This document shows, in pieces, positions 24,180 to 35,439 of a DNA stretch of 64,000 bases; the first letter of the stretch is position 1, and each line of letters starts with the position of its first letter. The translations under genes and the position numbers were made by a program. Under the pieces are notes generated by a model that was not told the DNA's origin, made no database searches, and worked only from the letters and a program-made list of their open reading frames with translations. The stretch spans positions 396,601-460,600 of the forward strand of contig NW_005434664.1 in NCBI RefSeq assembly GCF_000315625.1, given 5' to 3'. This DNA comes from Guillardia theta CCMP2712. Its lineage: Eukaryota; Cryptophyceae; Pyrenomonadales; Geminigeraceae.

Positions 24180-24880
24180 TGCGAAGGCCGGACTCCGGAT
24201 AGTATAGGTCGCAGGAGGCTCAGCGGCTCTGAGGCCGGGCACGACGGTTCCGGCCCGGGCCACGGGTGACTGCACCGCTGGGGTGGCAACCGACGGACTC
24301 GTGGCACCGCGGGGTCCGACCGTACCGTATCATCATCCGGGCCCTGAGTGACTCGGTCGGACCGCCGCCGCCGGCACGGTCACCCACGGCGTACATTCCG
24401 CTACGACAGTACTGACCGGGCCGGCGGCCCGGGTAGCCTCGGACTCCGCCTGCCGCGAGTCCGATCCGAGTCAGTGGCCGGGCCGCCGGGGCCCGGCCGC
24501 GCGGCGAGTGATCGCCGGGACCCGCCGCGGGGTACAGGCTGAATCATCCCCGAAAGTTCGGCCCGAAATGCGCTAACCGAACGGTTCGTACCAGTGGTCT
24601 GGCACCGTGTCACGGTCCGGCCCGCGGGCCCGCCCCGCGGGTCCGTCAGACTGAGACGGGCCACTCGACAAATCGTTGAACGGTCACGGTCACGGTTGGA
24701 TCGTTGTGCGCGGCGCGGACTCCGGCCGGGCCCGCCCCGGCCCCGGCCCCGGCGGCGCCGGGAGTGCGGCCCTGGGGCCACTGCCAGGAACGGGCCGGGT
24801 TCACTGAGACGGTGAACGGCCCGACCAACTCTACTAGCCCAACTTGCCGCCGCACCTGACAGTGCCAATTTTCCGCATGT
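24180..24880. repeat. GC-rich noncoding island A
   Basis: About 700 bp of extremely GC-rich sequence (long GGCCCGG, CCGCCGC, GCCGGG runs) with many short GACTC/GAGTC words, unlike the flanking DNA. Frames across it on both strands are rich in Arg, Pro, Gly and Ala and look like chance. It separates RWP-RK copies 3 and 4. Two other blocks of the same character are at 41235-41560 and 48776-49199. Confidence 0.6.
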
Positions 24881-25196
24881 AGCCTAGAAAACACAACGCT
24901 TCCTGGCCTCCAATCTCAAGATCTTGATTGAAGCACACCGCTTCCTATCTCTGACCTCAAAAGCACAACCCTTCGTGGCCTCCACTTTCAGATCTTGCGT
25001 CCTATACCAACCCCTACCCCTTCTTTATCAGGAAAAGTCTGTTACAGGGGAGGTAGGGGCTCTTCTAACCTTTACAACCGCAGCCGAAATAAAAAATTAC
25101 GAGGTCTTCATATTCCCCTTTCACCCCGCCACCTACGTGCCCTCCCTTCCACTGCCCCATAGCACGCCCCCACCTCCGCCCCCCCCTCCTGCTATC

Positions 25197-25750
25197 ATGG
25201 AAGACTTGATACAGCCCGCCCTCATCCTCCCCCTTGACCCTCACTTCCTGTCTTTCTACTTCCAAGACTCCTCCTCCTCCTCCTCCCCCCCGGACCCCTT
25301 CGCCTCTCTCGATGATCCCTGACGACTGCGCGTTGCTCCAGCTCTTCCCCTACCCACTGCCCCCCTCCCATCCCCGACGACTGCAGCGTGTCTCAGATGC
25401 CTTCAGCTCGCCCCCCATCACCATCGTCAGGGTCAGGCTCGGCATGGGCTTCCCCGTCGCCTCCGCTGCTGTGCGCATCCTCGGTCCCTCCCTCCCTCGC
25501 GGCCCAGACCCCTCCCGCCAAGGCATCTCCGAAGCTCTGCAGCGTCGTCCGCATACAATCCCGCCAGGCACATGCCAGGTCAGACAAGCCCGTGGAGATC
25601 ACCCTGGAGCTGCTGTCCTGTCACTTCCACGAGAGCCTCGAGGTCGCGGCGGCCAAGATCGGCATCGGCAAGTCGACGATGAAGCTTGTGTGCAGGCAGC
25701 TGGGGGTAAGGAGGTGGCCGTACAGGCAAGTAGGACCCCGTCTAAACTGA
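25197..25750 (+). pseudogene. RWP-RK copy 4, frameshifted
   Basis: The ATG at 25197 and the first 40 codons match copy 3, but one extra C near 25317 puts a stop after SLDDP, and a second extra C near 25374 shifts again. The RWP-RK domain itself is intact in another frame (25388-25750, ITLELLSCHFHESLEVAAAK ... CRQLGVRRWPYR) and the AG|GCAAGT donor is kept at 25725/25726. As written, no single frame covers both halves, so this is a pseudogene unless the two C insertions are sequencing errors in C-runs. The domain is almost identical to copy 3 at the nucleotide level, which fits a recent duplication. Confidence 0.65.
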
Positions 25751-25929
25751 TTTTGTGATTAGGAACTTGTTTTATTAGGGCCAAGCTGATTTAAATGAAA
25801 TATCTGCCTGCTCTTTTGCTAAGATTATTTCTCTTTCTCAAAAGCCTTTTATTTAACAAGGATTCACTGAATGTCCATGGTTGCAAAAACTGCGATCAGA
25901 GCAACACCGTAACTATTCATTCACTTCCA

Positions 25930-26863
25930 TTACTCTTCGTCTTCCAGATTCGTCGACTCTCCTTCATCCTCTTTAGCTTGGTTTTCAGCATCATCCTTAT
26001 TATTGTCCTCGACCGCATCATGCGCTTCATGGTGGATCGCTGTCCCCTGAGACGGCTTTGCAGAATCACGTCTGTAAAAGGCGGGGAGGCAGCGAGGAAT
26101 GAATCCACTGTAACTTGGGTGAAGAGAAAGATGATCAATGGTCTTTCCATCGACAGGATCTGTCAGCGGGGCCCAGGGTTTCATCACAGGCTCCAACAAC
26201 GCTTGCCTCGACAGCTTCGATGTGCTCTGTCCAAACCTCTCCGAGATGCCCCGAACGTACAGCATGGTACCGGGGATGAACCCCCGATCATCGTAGAGCT
26301 TCTTCGTCTCGCCCTTGCTCACTGAGTCCGGCATGGCAGAGATGGTTGAGGAAGGAGTCTTGACCCGAGGAGATCGAGCCGTTTCTCTCGTTCGGTTGAG
26401 GAAATCTGTCATCACTGCTGAGCTATAGGCCCCCATCGTCTTCCCGTACGTCCTCTGCCACTTGGGGCAGTGACCCTGGTAGTGAGGGATGATCGTCGCG
26501 TTGCTCTCCGGGCGCTTTCGGTAGATCTCCTCCTTGAACGGGAAGTCTTCATGACCTGCGAAACTGTCACGTTCCCGCCCTCCCGCCCACCAGCGGCCTC
26601 GCCTGGGATAGTGTAACCATCGTGACGGTGGCTGAGGATCGAGTGCGAGGTGATGCGCGAGCGAACGGATGGGTCTTGCGCTTCCAGCACTGACTTGCTG
26701 TACGTCATGCCGACCTGATGGCGAATGTATGGCACATGTCCGCGGTAGCCTGCGAATGGTACTCTCAGTCTTTCGCCCCCCTACTTCTACTCCTCCAAGT
26801 TCGACCTGGGATCTTGGCCGGTCGGCTCTCGTTCGCCTCCCCTCTAGTGGTGATCTCAACCAT
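25930..26863 (-). CDS. FAM166/UPF0605-like axonemal protein, 280 aa
   Basis: Exons 26806-26863, 26591-26749 and 25930-26555 splice in one frame (58+159+626 nt, 281 codons with stop; phase-checked). The second intron would be only 35 nt. The protein has the repeated Tyr-x-Gly-x-x-Pro pattern of the FAM166 (CIMAP2/DUF2475) family: IPGYRGHVPYIRHQVGMTYS (about 19-38), HYQGHCPKWQRTYGKTMG, GFIPGTMLYVRGISERFGQS and PSYSGFIPRCLPAFYRR. Members bind inside or along ciliary doublet microtubules, so a flagellar role is likely. The last 40 residues are acidic and disordered. An acceptor-like CTCAG directly precedes the ATG, so a 5' UTR intron reaching toward 27280 is possible. Confidence 0.7.
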
Positions 26864-26879
26864 CTGAGTCAAAGATTGC

Positions 26880-28060
26880 GTTAAGAGACTGGAAGATCAA
26901 GGTGGCTTGCTTCAGTCTTAGCAGTTCTTGTTGTTCCCTTGGGTGGAGGTTTTGGGGGCGAGGAGAGGGATGCGGGTTCTGAGGGAATACACAGAGGTGA
27001 GAGAGGAAATAAAACCAGGCCAGCCAGATCATCTTGTCCTGTAGTTTTGATCACGGATGCTTGCAGCAAGGTGCTCGATGAAGAGCAAGTGAGGGAAGAG
27101 CAGTTGTGAGAGAAAGGGGTTGACCAGGCTGGAAGGCAATGTGATGAGGTAAGAGCGATGAGCGGGGTGAGATGATGAGGAGATACGAAAGTGAGATGAT
27201 AGAGTGCTGGACGATGGGTTGATGTGTCTGTCCCTCCCTTGTCCTCCTGTCAACTCGGTCCATGGCCTTCCGCACTACCATGCCAACCGTTATCCTGCGA
27301 CTTCCTCCCCACCCCTCCTAGGAGTACCCCACTAACTATACCCCTAGCCTTTCTTGTACCCCCCAGTGCTGAGCCTCGACATTGATTCCAACGTGTACCC
27401 ACCATCCAAAGCTATTTAAAGGTTAAATTGAGGGGTACCTTCTTGACCACCGGGTGGTGAATCGAAATTGTGATAGACATGACCCTACCCCAAAGTAAGC
27501 TATCACACGCAGACACTACCCCTACCACCACCCAACTCGTCAGATGCGCTTGTGGTGACTACTTTCAGCGCACTAGAGTCATCTAGATCACATCTACTCC
27601 CAACTGCGTGGAGGAGGATGAGAAGCAGAGGCAGCGGAAGGAGAGGAGCAGTAGGAGGAGGAAGAGGAAGAATGCTGGGAGGAGGCAGAGGAGGGGGATA
27701 GGAGAAGGAGTAGGAGAGGTAGTAGGAGGAGGCAGAGGCAGAGGAGGAGGAGAATGGAGGACAGAAAGAGTGAGCGTAGGAGGAACATGCTACTTCGATA
27801 GGTGCGGACGTTGATGCAGTTATTCCGTACTGAGAGCGAGAAGATGCCGAAAGGCTGTTGCGCTGCCAGGGAACGTGCATCTGCATTTAGCAACATCTTG
27901 GATGATAATGCGAGGGAGGATCAATTGTTAGTGGTGTGCCTCAATGTCTGAAACTATCCAGACTGAAGCGCAAAAGATCGCCAAATGTGAACTCCGTTGT
28001 ATACGAACAAGAGTTTTCTAGATAGTTTCGTTTCGTCAGCCTGGTTACGCTTGAAGGTCA
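26880..28060. other. Intergenic stretch with TACCCC tract and GA-rich low complexity
   Basis: 26880-27285 may hold the 5' leader or UTR exons of the FAM166-like gene. 27295-27540 is a TACCCC-bearing C-rich tract. 27605-27780 is GGA/AGG low complexity. From 27780 to 28060 I see no gene. Confidence 0.4.
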
Positions 28061-28068
28061 GAGATCAT

Positions 28069-28764
28069 TCAGTTTTTCTTCTTCTTCGCATCCTCCTCAT
28101 TCTTGATAACTTCCTCAATGTCGAACCCGATTTCCTTCCAGTCTGCATGCAGCTCAGTCATCAGAAAACGAATGTGAAGAAATGGCCGTACCATCAATTG
28201 CATCCTCGAGGTCATCCTTGTTCCCCTTCTTCTTGTCTCCTCCGAAAATCCCTCCAAACAAACCGCCATCTTCCTGCTCGGAGAGTTCAGAGTGAGCTGT
28301 AACCCAAAGGAAATGCGTCATCGATACCCCAGCTTTCAGAGCAACGGAGGAGCGAGAGCTCGGCCGAAGAGAGAGAGAGACACTGGCCTGTGGGTTTACA
28401 TGCATCAAACCCACGTTTGCAGTGTGCGAGTGTGGTTTACCTTGCCTGACACCGCCAAGTTGGTCGGTGAGATAAGAGAAGGCGAGAAAGCCCTGCATGC
28501 GGTAGATAATGAGAAGAATGATGAAAGAGACAAGACAGCGCCACTGAATCATCATCGACATCAAGCAAAGGGGTTAGTCTCAACTTGAACACCCCCTGCG
28601 GAAAACACATTTCCTCTGGTAGCGCTTCTCAACGCTTTGTATCTTGCAACACTCATTCTCACACACGTTTGCGTTATCATCTCGTCGCATTCGACTCACA
28701 TGACAAGCTCAGGCGCCGTCAATGCCAGCGCTGTGGCTGCGAGCACAATCTTGCTGCCAACCAT
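28069..28764 (-). CDS. Small plastid-targeted protein, 110 aa, five exons
   Basis: Exons 28700-28764, 28441-28492, 28328-28387, 28192-28273 and 28069-28142 keep one frame (65+52+60+82+74 nt, 111 codons with stop; phase-checked), with GT-AG introns of about 49-54 nt after a 207-nt first intron. The N-terminus MVGSKIVLAATALALTAPEL is a signal peptide. It is followed by VMAFSPSLISPTNLAVSGK and a Ser/Arg-rich stretch, so Phe follows the cleavage region as in cryptophyte plastid leaders. The predicted mature part is about 50 residues: a Gly-Phe patch (GLFGGIFGGDKKKGNKDD), an acidic amphipathic segment (DDWKEIGFDIEEVIKNEED) and a Lys-rich end. I know no family for it. Plastid stroma or thylakoid surface is the likely place (inference). 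It is divergent to ovoA across a TACCCC tract. Confidence 0.65.
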
Positions 28765-28924
28765 GACGAGGAGGCCGCGTAATAGTTTTACTCTGAGTAA
28801 AGTTTTCTTTGAGCATAGGTAATTTTGCTGGTTCTCAGTGCCGCAAGCCGCGCACCTCACCTTACCGGAAAGATTCCCGGCCGGGCCCGAGTTGAAAGGC
28901 AGCACCAGGCCGCTGGCTTCCCTG

Positions 28925-29735
28925 CTGACGGACCCCCCTGGACCCACCCCTAGCCTTGTCACTTATGTTCACTGTTTTATATCTATGGGTCACTACCCCC
29001 ACCCTGATCTTGAAATTCACCTATAATGCAGGGGTACTTTCGACCCACCTGGAGTTACAAGGACCCGCCGTCATATAAGACCCTGAGGGTTCAAGCCACC
29101 CCACCCCGCCATAAAAGAGAATATCTTTGGGTGGTAGGGGTGGCCTTGTTTTTAAGTGTTGAGTTCGTCCAGCCGAGTACCCGACCCTCAGAATATCACT
29201 TTTATCACCCCCACCTACTCATTTTCCAGTAAGTACCCCGCCACATGAGCAAATTGTTCTACACCTCTAACTACCACACCCTGTCCAATTAATGATTCCT
29301 CCCCCATCCGTACCCCCACCCTTCTCCATCTACAACCCCTGCAAACATTCGATGAAGGTACCCGTGGTGGCCCCCGTTTTAACTCGCCACCACCCCTCCT
29401 CCGGAGATCTTATTTTTCATCTCGGCGAATCTCGCCGATTCAACTACCCCACCCCCTCCGTGTCAAGGTCTCTTGACCCGTGTCTTGATGACCTACATTC
29501 CACCCCTTTCCCCCGAGCAGGCTGTTCTAAAGGGTCCTGACTGTCCTCCATAGTGAGACCACCCTACCCTTCTGCAATGACTGTTTCACCCCACCCCCCT
29601 GAGAGTGCAACTATCGGATCTAGCGTGACATCTACCCCTGTCTATCTCTTGCAATCCACCCCCTCTCTTCTTGATGGAAGAACCCACCCCACCCAAAAAT
29701 TAAACATATAACCCCACCCCGGAGACATCGGCCTC
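28925..29735. promoter_or_regulatory. TACCCC-rich divergent intergenic tract
   Basis: About 800 bp with many CACCCC/TACCCC blocks on the plus strand (near 28990, 29100, 29206, 29235, 29311, 29443, 29561, 29631, 29691, 29711). It sits between the start of the small plastid gene (28764, minus) and the start of ovoA (29747, plus). No coding frame is convincing. A two-way promoter is inferred. Confidence 0.45.
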
Positions 29736-29746
29736 AGATCACCGCC

Positions 29747-32700
29747 ATGCAGCAGGACATGCAGGGGCTTCATCGCAACCCCAACCGCGACCTCTTCATG
29801 AACCTCCAGGGCGCGAAGCCCCTCGCGTCATCGACTTCGTCCTCTTCCCCAGATGACTACAGCTATCCCAAGCCCGATTCCTGGTACGAGAGCTCGTCTG
29901 TCTTTGCTCGAACATGTTACAACGTTTGTTGCTCGCTCCTCCTTTGCTCTTTGTGTCGGGTTTGCTTCGCTCATGCCTTGTTGTAGGTGGACCGGCAAGC
30001 CTCCTGTTCATGGCGTGTGCCCTGGAGTTGACGCGAACGGGAAGATCACGTCCCTTCCTCTCCCGGACTGCGAGAAGGGATCACGACAGAGCTTGCTCGA
30101 CTACTTCGACAACACGTGGACCTTGACGGAGGTTCTTTTCTCTGGCCTCATGGTAAGATTTCCATCTCGTCTCTACTCGTTTTGTATGTTTGCGTGAGGA
30201 GTTGCTCGCAGGGAAGGGATGTGTTCCTTCGAAGCCCCTGGCACCAACTTCGTCATCCTCTCATCTTCTATTATGGCCACGTTGCCTGCCTGTACATCAA
30301 CAAGTTCCGAGTGGCTGGACTCCTCAAGGAGGTGATTTTCATACTGTCTTGCAGCATATCATCACTCTCAGCCTTCTGCTGTTGGCATGCTCTGCCCCTG
30401 CGAGCTCAACTGATAACTACCCTGTCAGGGCGTCAACGAGTACATGGAGCAGATTATGGAGACGGGCGTTGATGAGATGTGAGAAGCTAGAGGCTTGCCA
30501 GGGCACGTCTGATCTCGAGCAGGTCTTGGGACGATCTTTCGAAGAACGAGATGGAGTGGCCGGACCTGCGCGAGGTGACGGAGTACCGTCGAACGGTGTA
30601 CAACATTGTCAAGGACGGTAAGGGATTGGAGGGCGCTTGAGGCTAGGAGGTGAAAGGATGGAGCAGTCATTCTCAACGGAGACTGGTCGTTCCCTATCAA
30701 GATCGACGACCCTGCATGGGCGATTGTGAGCTGATGTGGAGCTGAGGAGTCACGAGCGACTAACTCCTGCTGCCCCGAAGGTCATGGGCTTCGAGCACGA
30801 GCGCATTCATCTCGAGACCTCCTCCGTGCTGATCCGCGAGCTGCCAGCGTACCTCGTCACCCGCCCAGCTCAGGTGGGAGTGTTGCGGGTGTCTCTCTGC
30901 CTCTTCGTGACCCATGGTTCAGTTCCCTGACTATCACCCCTCTGCCACCGATGGAAGCTCCTCCAAGCTCGTGACCAACGAGATGGTCCATTTCTCAGGT
31001 CGCCCCTCGTTTCCGCCTCCAGCTCGCGGAGAGCTGACTGAGCTGCAGGGGGAGAGGTCGAGCTGGGAAAGCCGCGTGACTTCCCGTCCTTCGGCTGGGA
31101 CAACGAGTGAGCGAGATGCGCCGAGTGGAAGAGGGGGAAGCTAACTGGGGGGTTTAGGTACGGCACGAGAAAGCTTCAAGTCAACCCGTTCTCTGTCTCC
31201 AAGTTCCTCATCACCAACGGAGAGTTCCTCGAGTTTGTGCGGGCAGGGGGCTACGCCAACCGCAACTACTGGACGGAGGCGGGCTGGCAATGGCGCGTGT
31301 TCCGCAACGTTCACTTCCCGACGTTCTGGGTTCCCAACGGACCGGTGGGCATACAGCTGCTATGCTTGCTGTGATGGTCTATTGGTTACCTTTTCTGTCG
31401 TGCTCTGCTCGCAAACATGCCTTGATCGCTCTTCTAATTCTTTTGTGTCCCGATGGACTCTTGACCGTCTGAGAGGTTCGCACATGCTGTATGAAAGCGA
31501 GAGTGACTGTCTTGATTTGTTTCCATTCGTGTTGGAGGAAGGGATATGCTTTTGTTTGCTCCTGAACGTCTTTGTGCAGGTTGGCCTTCACCAGTACAAG
31601 CTGCGCGTCATCTTCGACATCGTGGACCTTCCTCTCTCCTGGCCTGTCGACGTGAACGCACACGAGGCTCGAGCATACTGCGCGTGGAAGACAGCACAAG
31701 ACAAGGTTTGTGAAGGAGAAAAGGGATAAGGCTGGAAGGGGTCGAAAGAGGACAAACGAATCCAGGAATGAGAATGGGGGCCGGGGGGAGGAGCCTGTGG
31801 GCGGGGGGTGGGAGCAGAAGAGGCGGGTTTGTAGGCCGAGGAGGCAGGAAGGTCGGGGGGGGGGGGGGGGGGCGGCCGAAATTGCTTCCCGTGACTTGCG
31901 CGTGAAAACTATCCCCCCCCTGGCCTCCTTTAGCTGGGCATTTCCCGGGAGATAAAAGAATTGGATACTCTTGATCAAGGGCAACCTNNNNNNNNNNNNN
32001 NNNNNNNNNNNNNNNNNNNNNNNNNNNNNNNNNNNNNNNNNNNNNNNNNNNNNNNNNNNNNNNNNNNNNNNNNNNNNNNNNNNNNNNGATCCCTGCCAAT
32101 ACTTGAGTGAGGGTCTTCTCATGGGGTCTTCCATCTCTGACTTCTACTTCAGATACGATAGGGGCTTCTGCAACTTTTGTCCCTGCGTCACGTTTGTAAG
32201 CATCGTTGGGGGCCTGAAATCAAAACCTGGCGTAGTAAAGACTGCAGTGTGATTCAGTTGATATGGGCTCTTGGTGCCCATGTGTGCCCTGCAAAGATGC
32301 TGTAGTCTTCATGTAGTTGGGAGATTCGCATCGTTCTACGAGTAGCAGCTCCCCGTGAGCAGGAGGAGGTAGAGGAGGAGAGGAGGGCACAGGCCATACC
32401 TGATGCGGAAACCAGCCCAAGGAAAAGGATCAACCCGAGCCTGATCACTTCACCCCTCATCGTTTTTAGAGGGGCACAGAGAGTTGACTATAATGGCAGC
32501 CGGAGTCACCCTACCGACTGATCACGGAGGGAGAGCACAACATCATTCGAGATGCAGCGATCAAGGATACTTCACGAGGAACAGCGAGAGACTTTGTGAT
32601 GATGTACGCGGGCAACGAGATGTCGTCAAACAGTGAGTCTGGTGATGATAACCTTGAAAAGGGGCGCTGACTTTGAGAGCAGCCAAGGGCGACAACAAGT

Positions 32701-34552
32701 ACAACTCGAACCTTGCGTGGGGATCTCAGAGTCCTGTGGATGCTCTTGCTCCCTCATCGTCGGGGATTTATGATGTGAGAATTGTTTGCGGCAATGAAAT
32801 CATTCAGCTTTTATTCAATGTTTTATGGTGATGCGGATGATGATGGTGCTGCCGCCGCCGATGATGATGAAAATGATGATGATAATGACGACGACGACGC
32901 TCCATTTGTTGTTATGACGATCGTGATGACGATGGCCTGATTTATGTGGGACAAATACGGCGATGCCCCCGATTGCCAATTAGAATCTGAACGAGAGTCT
33001 CAGGTATTCGGCAACGTGTGGCACTGGTGCGAGGACGACTTCAATCCCCTCGACGACTTCAAGATCTCTCCTCTCTACGTGGACTTCTCCACCCCCTGCT
33101 ACGACGGCCTGCACACTATCATCCTCGGTGGCTCCTTCATCTCCACTGGTGACGAGGCCTCGATCTGGTCTCGCTTCCACTTCCGCCCTCACTTCAACCA
33201 GCATGCCGGCTTTCGCCTGGCGTGCGGCCCCAACGAGGGCAAGATGCTTCCTAAGTTGGGGACCAACGGGGCATCGGTGAGCTCGTCCAGCCTGACGGCA
33301 GAGATCGAGAAGCAGGTCAACGAGCACATGCTGTTCCACTACGGGGCGAAGCAGGACGTGCTGCCCTGGGAGCAGGGCCCCTCAAGCGCCCTCTCCTTTC
33401 CTCTCCGCATCGCTAGGCTCGTGCAGGACTGGGCGGCGAAGCTCAGCGTGGCCAACAAGCGCGTGCTGGACTTGGGGTGCTCGGTGGGAGGGGCTTCGTT
33501 TGAGCTGGCCAAGAAGTTCTCCGACGTGGTCGGGGTGGATGTGGAGCACTTTGTGCAGGCGGCGGAGGAGATGAAGAGGGACGGGCAGAGGAAGTTCTCG
33601 CGCAAGGAGGAGGGAAAACTCGCCACTGAGCTCATCGCCTCCACGGACTCCTTCGTCGACAGGACACGCGTGACGTTCAGGACAGCAGACTTGGAGAACC
33701 TTTGCTCTGCTGACCTCGGACGCTTCAATGTTGTTCTCCTTGAGCATATCCTGTAAGCTCCTCCTCCCACTCCTCTGCTCTTCCGTGCCAGTTTTTCCTC
33801 TCCTCTTCTTTTCCCTTCCCTAGCCTCGCCTACCCTTATCTTCTCACTTCACTGCTTTGCTCTCCTCCTCTTCCTCTCCTCTTCTTCTTTCTTTGTCGAT
33901 TCTGTGTCTTCATTTCATCCTCTTATCCCCAACAATGCATTCTTTCCGCCCCTTCCTTGTCCTCGCATGTCTGACGTTGTTGCTAGGGAGCGGGTGAGCT
34001 CGCCGTCAGCCTGCCTGTCCAACATGGTGGGAGACGAGGGGCTTGTGGAGCGAGGAGGCCTGTTGGTCGTAGCCACCAGCTCCGACTGGAGCGAGGACGT
34101 TGCTCTGCCGCAGGAATGGCTGGGAGGAACAGTGGATGCGGAAGGGAACGAGATCTCCCTCACGACAGCACTGGAAGCTTGCTTCAAGGTAACGCTACAT
34201 AGTATTCTCCTCTCCCTCCTCTCCCCTTGCCCTCCTTCCTTGATTCTCCTCTCTGTTCTGTTAACGTTCACTCCTTCTGATTTTCCTCCTGCTCCTGCTC
34301 CTCCTCTCTCCGCTCCTCCTCTCTCCGCTCCTCCTCTCTCCGCTCCTCCTCTCTCCGCTCCTCCTCTCTCCGCTCCACCTCTCTTACCAACTCTCTTGCC
34401 TCCGTCTCCTCGTTTCTTCTGCCTGTTGACTGATATCTGAGCAGGGCGAGATGGAGCTGCAGCACAGGGAGGACATGCCGATGCTCATCCGCGAGAGCGC
34501 TCGCTCCTACAAGTGGCGAGTGATCAACGTGTCCGTGTGGCGCCGCAAGTGA
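29747..34552 (+). CDS. ovoA: Ovothiol synthase OvoA (5-histidylcysteine sulfoxide synthase / 4-mercaptohistidine N-methyltransferase)
   Basis: Sixteen exons are phase-checked to 816 residues: 29747-29883, 29987-30152, 30212-30331, 30429-30478, 30523-30617, 30667-30725, 30781-30873, 30923-30998, 31049-31106, 31158-31344, 31580-31705, 32500-32632, 32683-32774, 33004-33752, 33987-34188 and 34445-34552. The N-terminal DinB-like part carries likely iron ligands: HPLIFYYGHVA (His about 124) and HERIHLETSSVLIRELP (His about 215 and 219). A formylglycine-generating-type (FGE-sulfatase) domain follows (VNPFSVSKFLITNGEFLEFV, GNVWHWCEDDFNPLDDF, GGSFISTGDEASIWSRFHFR). The C-terminal third is a SAM methyltransferase (VLDLGCSVGGASFELA near 615). 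This is the full fused OvoA layout: oxygen-dependent coupling of Cys to His, then N-methylation after C-S cleavage, giving the antioxidant ovothiol. The 100-N gap lies in the intron after exon 11; LRVIFDIVDLPLSW and AYCAWKTAQDK join directly to PESPYRLITEGEHN, so no coding sequence need be lost. Confidence 0.9.
31988..32087. other. Assembly gap, 100 N
   Basis: Exactly 100 unknown bases, the usual placeholder for a gap of unknown size. It falls inside the intron between ovoA exons 11 and 12. A 15-base G run at about 31857-31871 just before it may be what stopped the sequencing. Confidence 0.98.
34298..34380. repeat. 15-bp tandem repeat in an ovoA intron
   Basis: About five copies of TCCTCTCTCCGCTCC in the intron before the last ovoA exon. 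Pure pyrimidine apart from one G per unit, so it resembles an extended acceptor tract. Confidence 0.85.
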
Positions 34553-35093
34553 AACTAGTGAAGAGAGGAGTAGGAGGATGGGGGCCTGTGTGAATATCAA
34601 AACCAGACGAGTGTCTTTAATTGCTCTGCGCTTCCGCTTACCCTACTCTCCTGCTGAGCATTCTTAACGTTGTCCTCTTCCACTTTGTTTCAAACAGCTC
34701 GAAGTTGTTGCTGAAAACTCATCCCTGCAACAACAAGACATGTTGATGGAGTGTGAACCTGAATGGGTGGAAAGAGAAACCAAATACGAACGTGGGACGG
34801 GAGGGTGCCTGAGTGGGAGATAGAGTACAATAACGACAGTAATCGAAACAAAAGTTTCAAGAATGCCTTGCAAGACTTGTTGTGATGATAAAATGTGCTT
34901 TCATCGCATGTTTTCACATACCACGGTTCTCAACATTTTTCGATGCGCCCATTTTCTCTCTGCTCAGTTTGCAAGTCCGATGACATGCTGTCCAGCTTGG
35001 ACAGCCACAGTGTGAAGGGATCTGATGGGTAGGAGGAGGAGCTGATGAAGTAGCAGATCAAGAAAACGAAAGTTACAAAGGGGATTGAGAAGT

Positions 35094-35128
<35 letters not shown>

Positions 35129-35149
35129 AAGCAGGAGCAGGAGAAGGAT

Positions 35150-35181
<32 letters not shown>

Positions 35182-35439
35182 AGAGCAGGAGCAGGAGCAG
35201 GAAAAAGGGGAGGGGGGGGGGATGCAGAGCACTGTCCAGTGGACCTCATCCCCCCACATACCCTTCTCCAATTCAACAGGAACTGCGAAGGGAAGCAGCA
35301 TGCCAGGGGGATGTTGGTGCATGGACAAACGCGAAAGGAACGACGTAGCTTTCACATCCTCCTCCTGTTTCTGCTGACTCCGGGCTATCACGGTCTTTCT
35401 CCTCCTCCTCTCACTCTCAGTCATCGTCAGGGAGCAAAC
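34553..35439. other. Intergenic stretch with GAGCAG hexamer array
   Basis: No gene seen. 35092-35203 is an array of the hexamer GAGCAG (AGGAGC) with small variants, followed by a short G run (35210-35220). The region joins the ovoA 3' end to the RWDD2-like gene on the same strand; it lacks the TACCCC tract found at other gene starts. Confidence 0.6.

Noticed and set aside
24401-24868. 155-codon minus frame in the GC-rich block
   Set aside because: Composition (Arg/Pro/Gly/Ala) is what extreme GC content gives in any frame; the other strand is equally open.
20635-25750. RWP-RK copies as NIN-like proteins
   Set aside because: No PB1 domain or NIN N-terminal region is present; only the RWP-RK domain can be supported.
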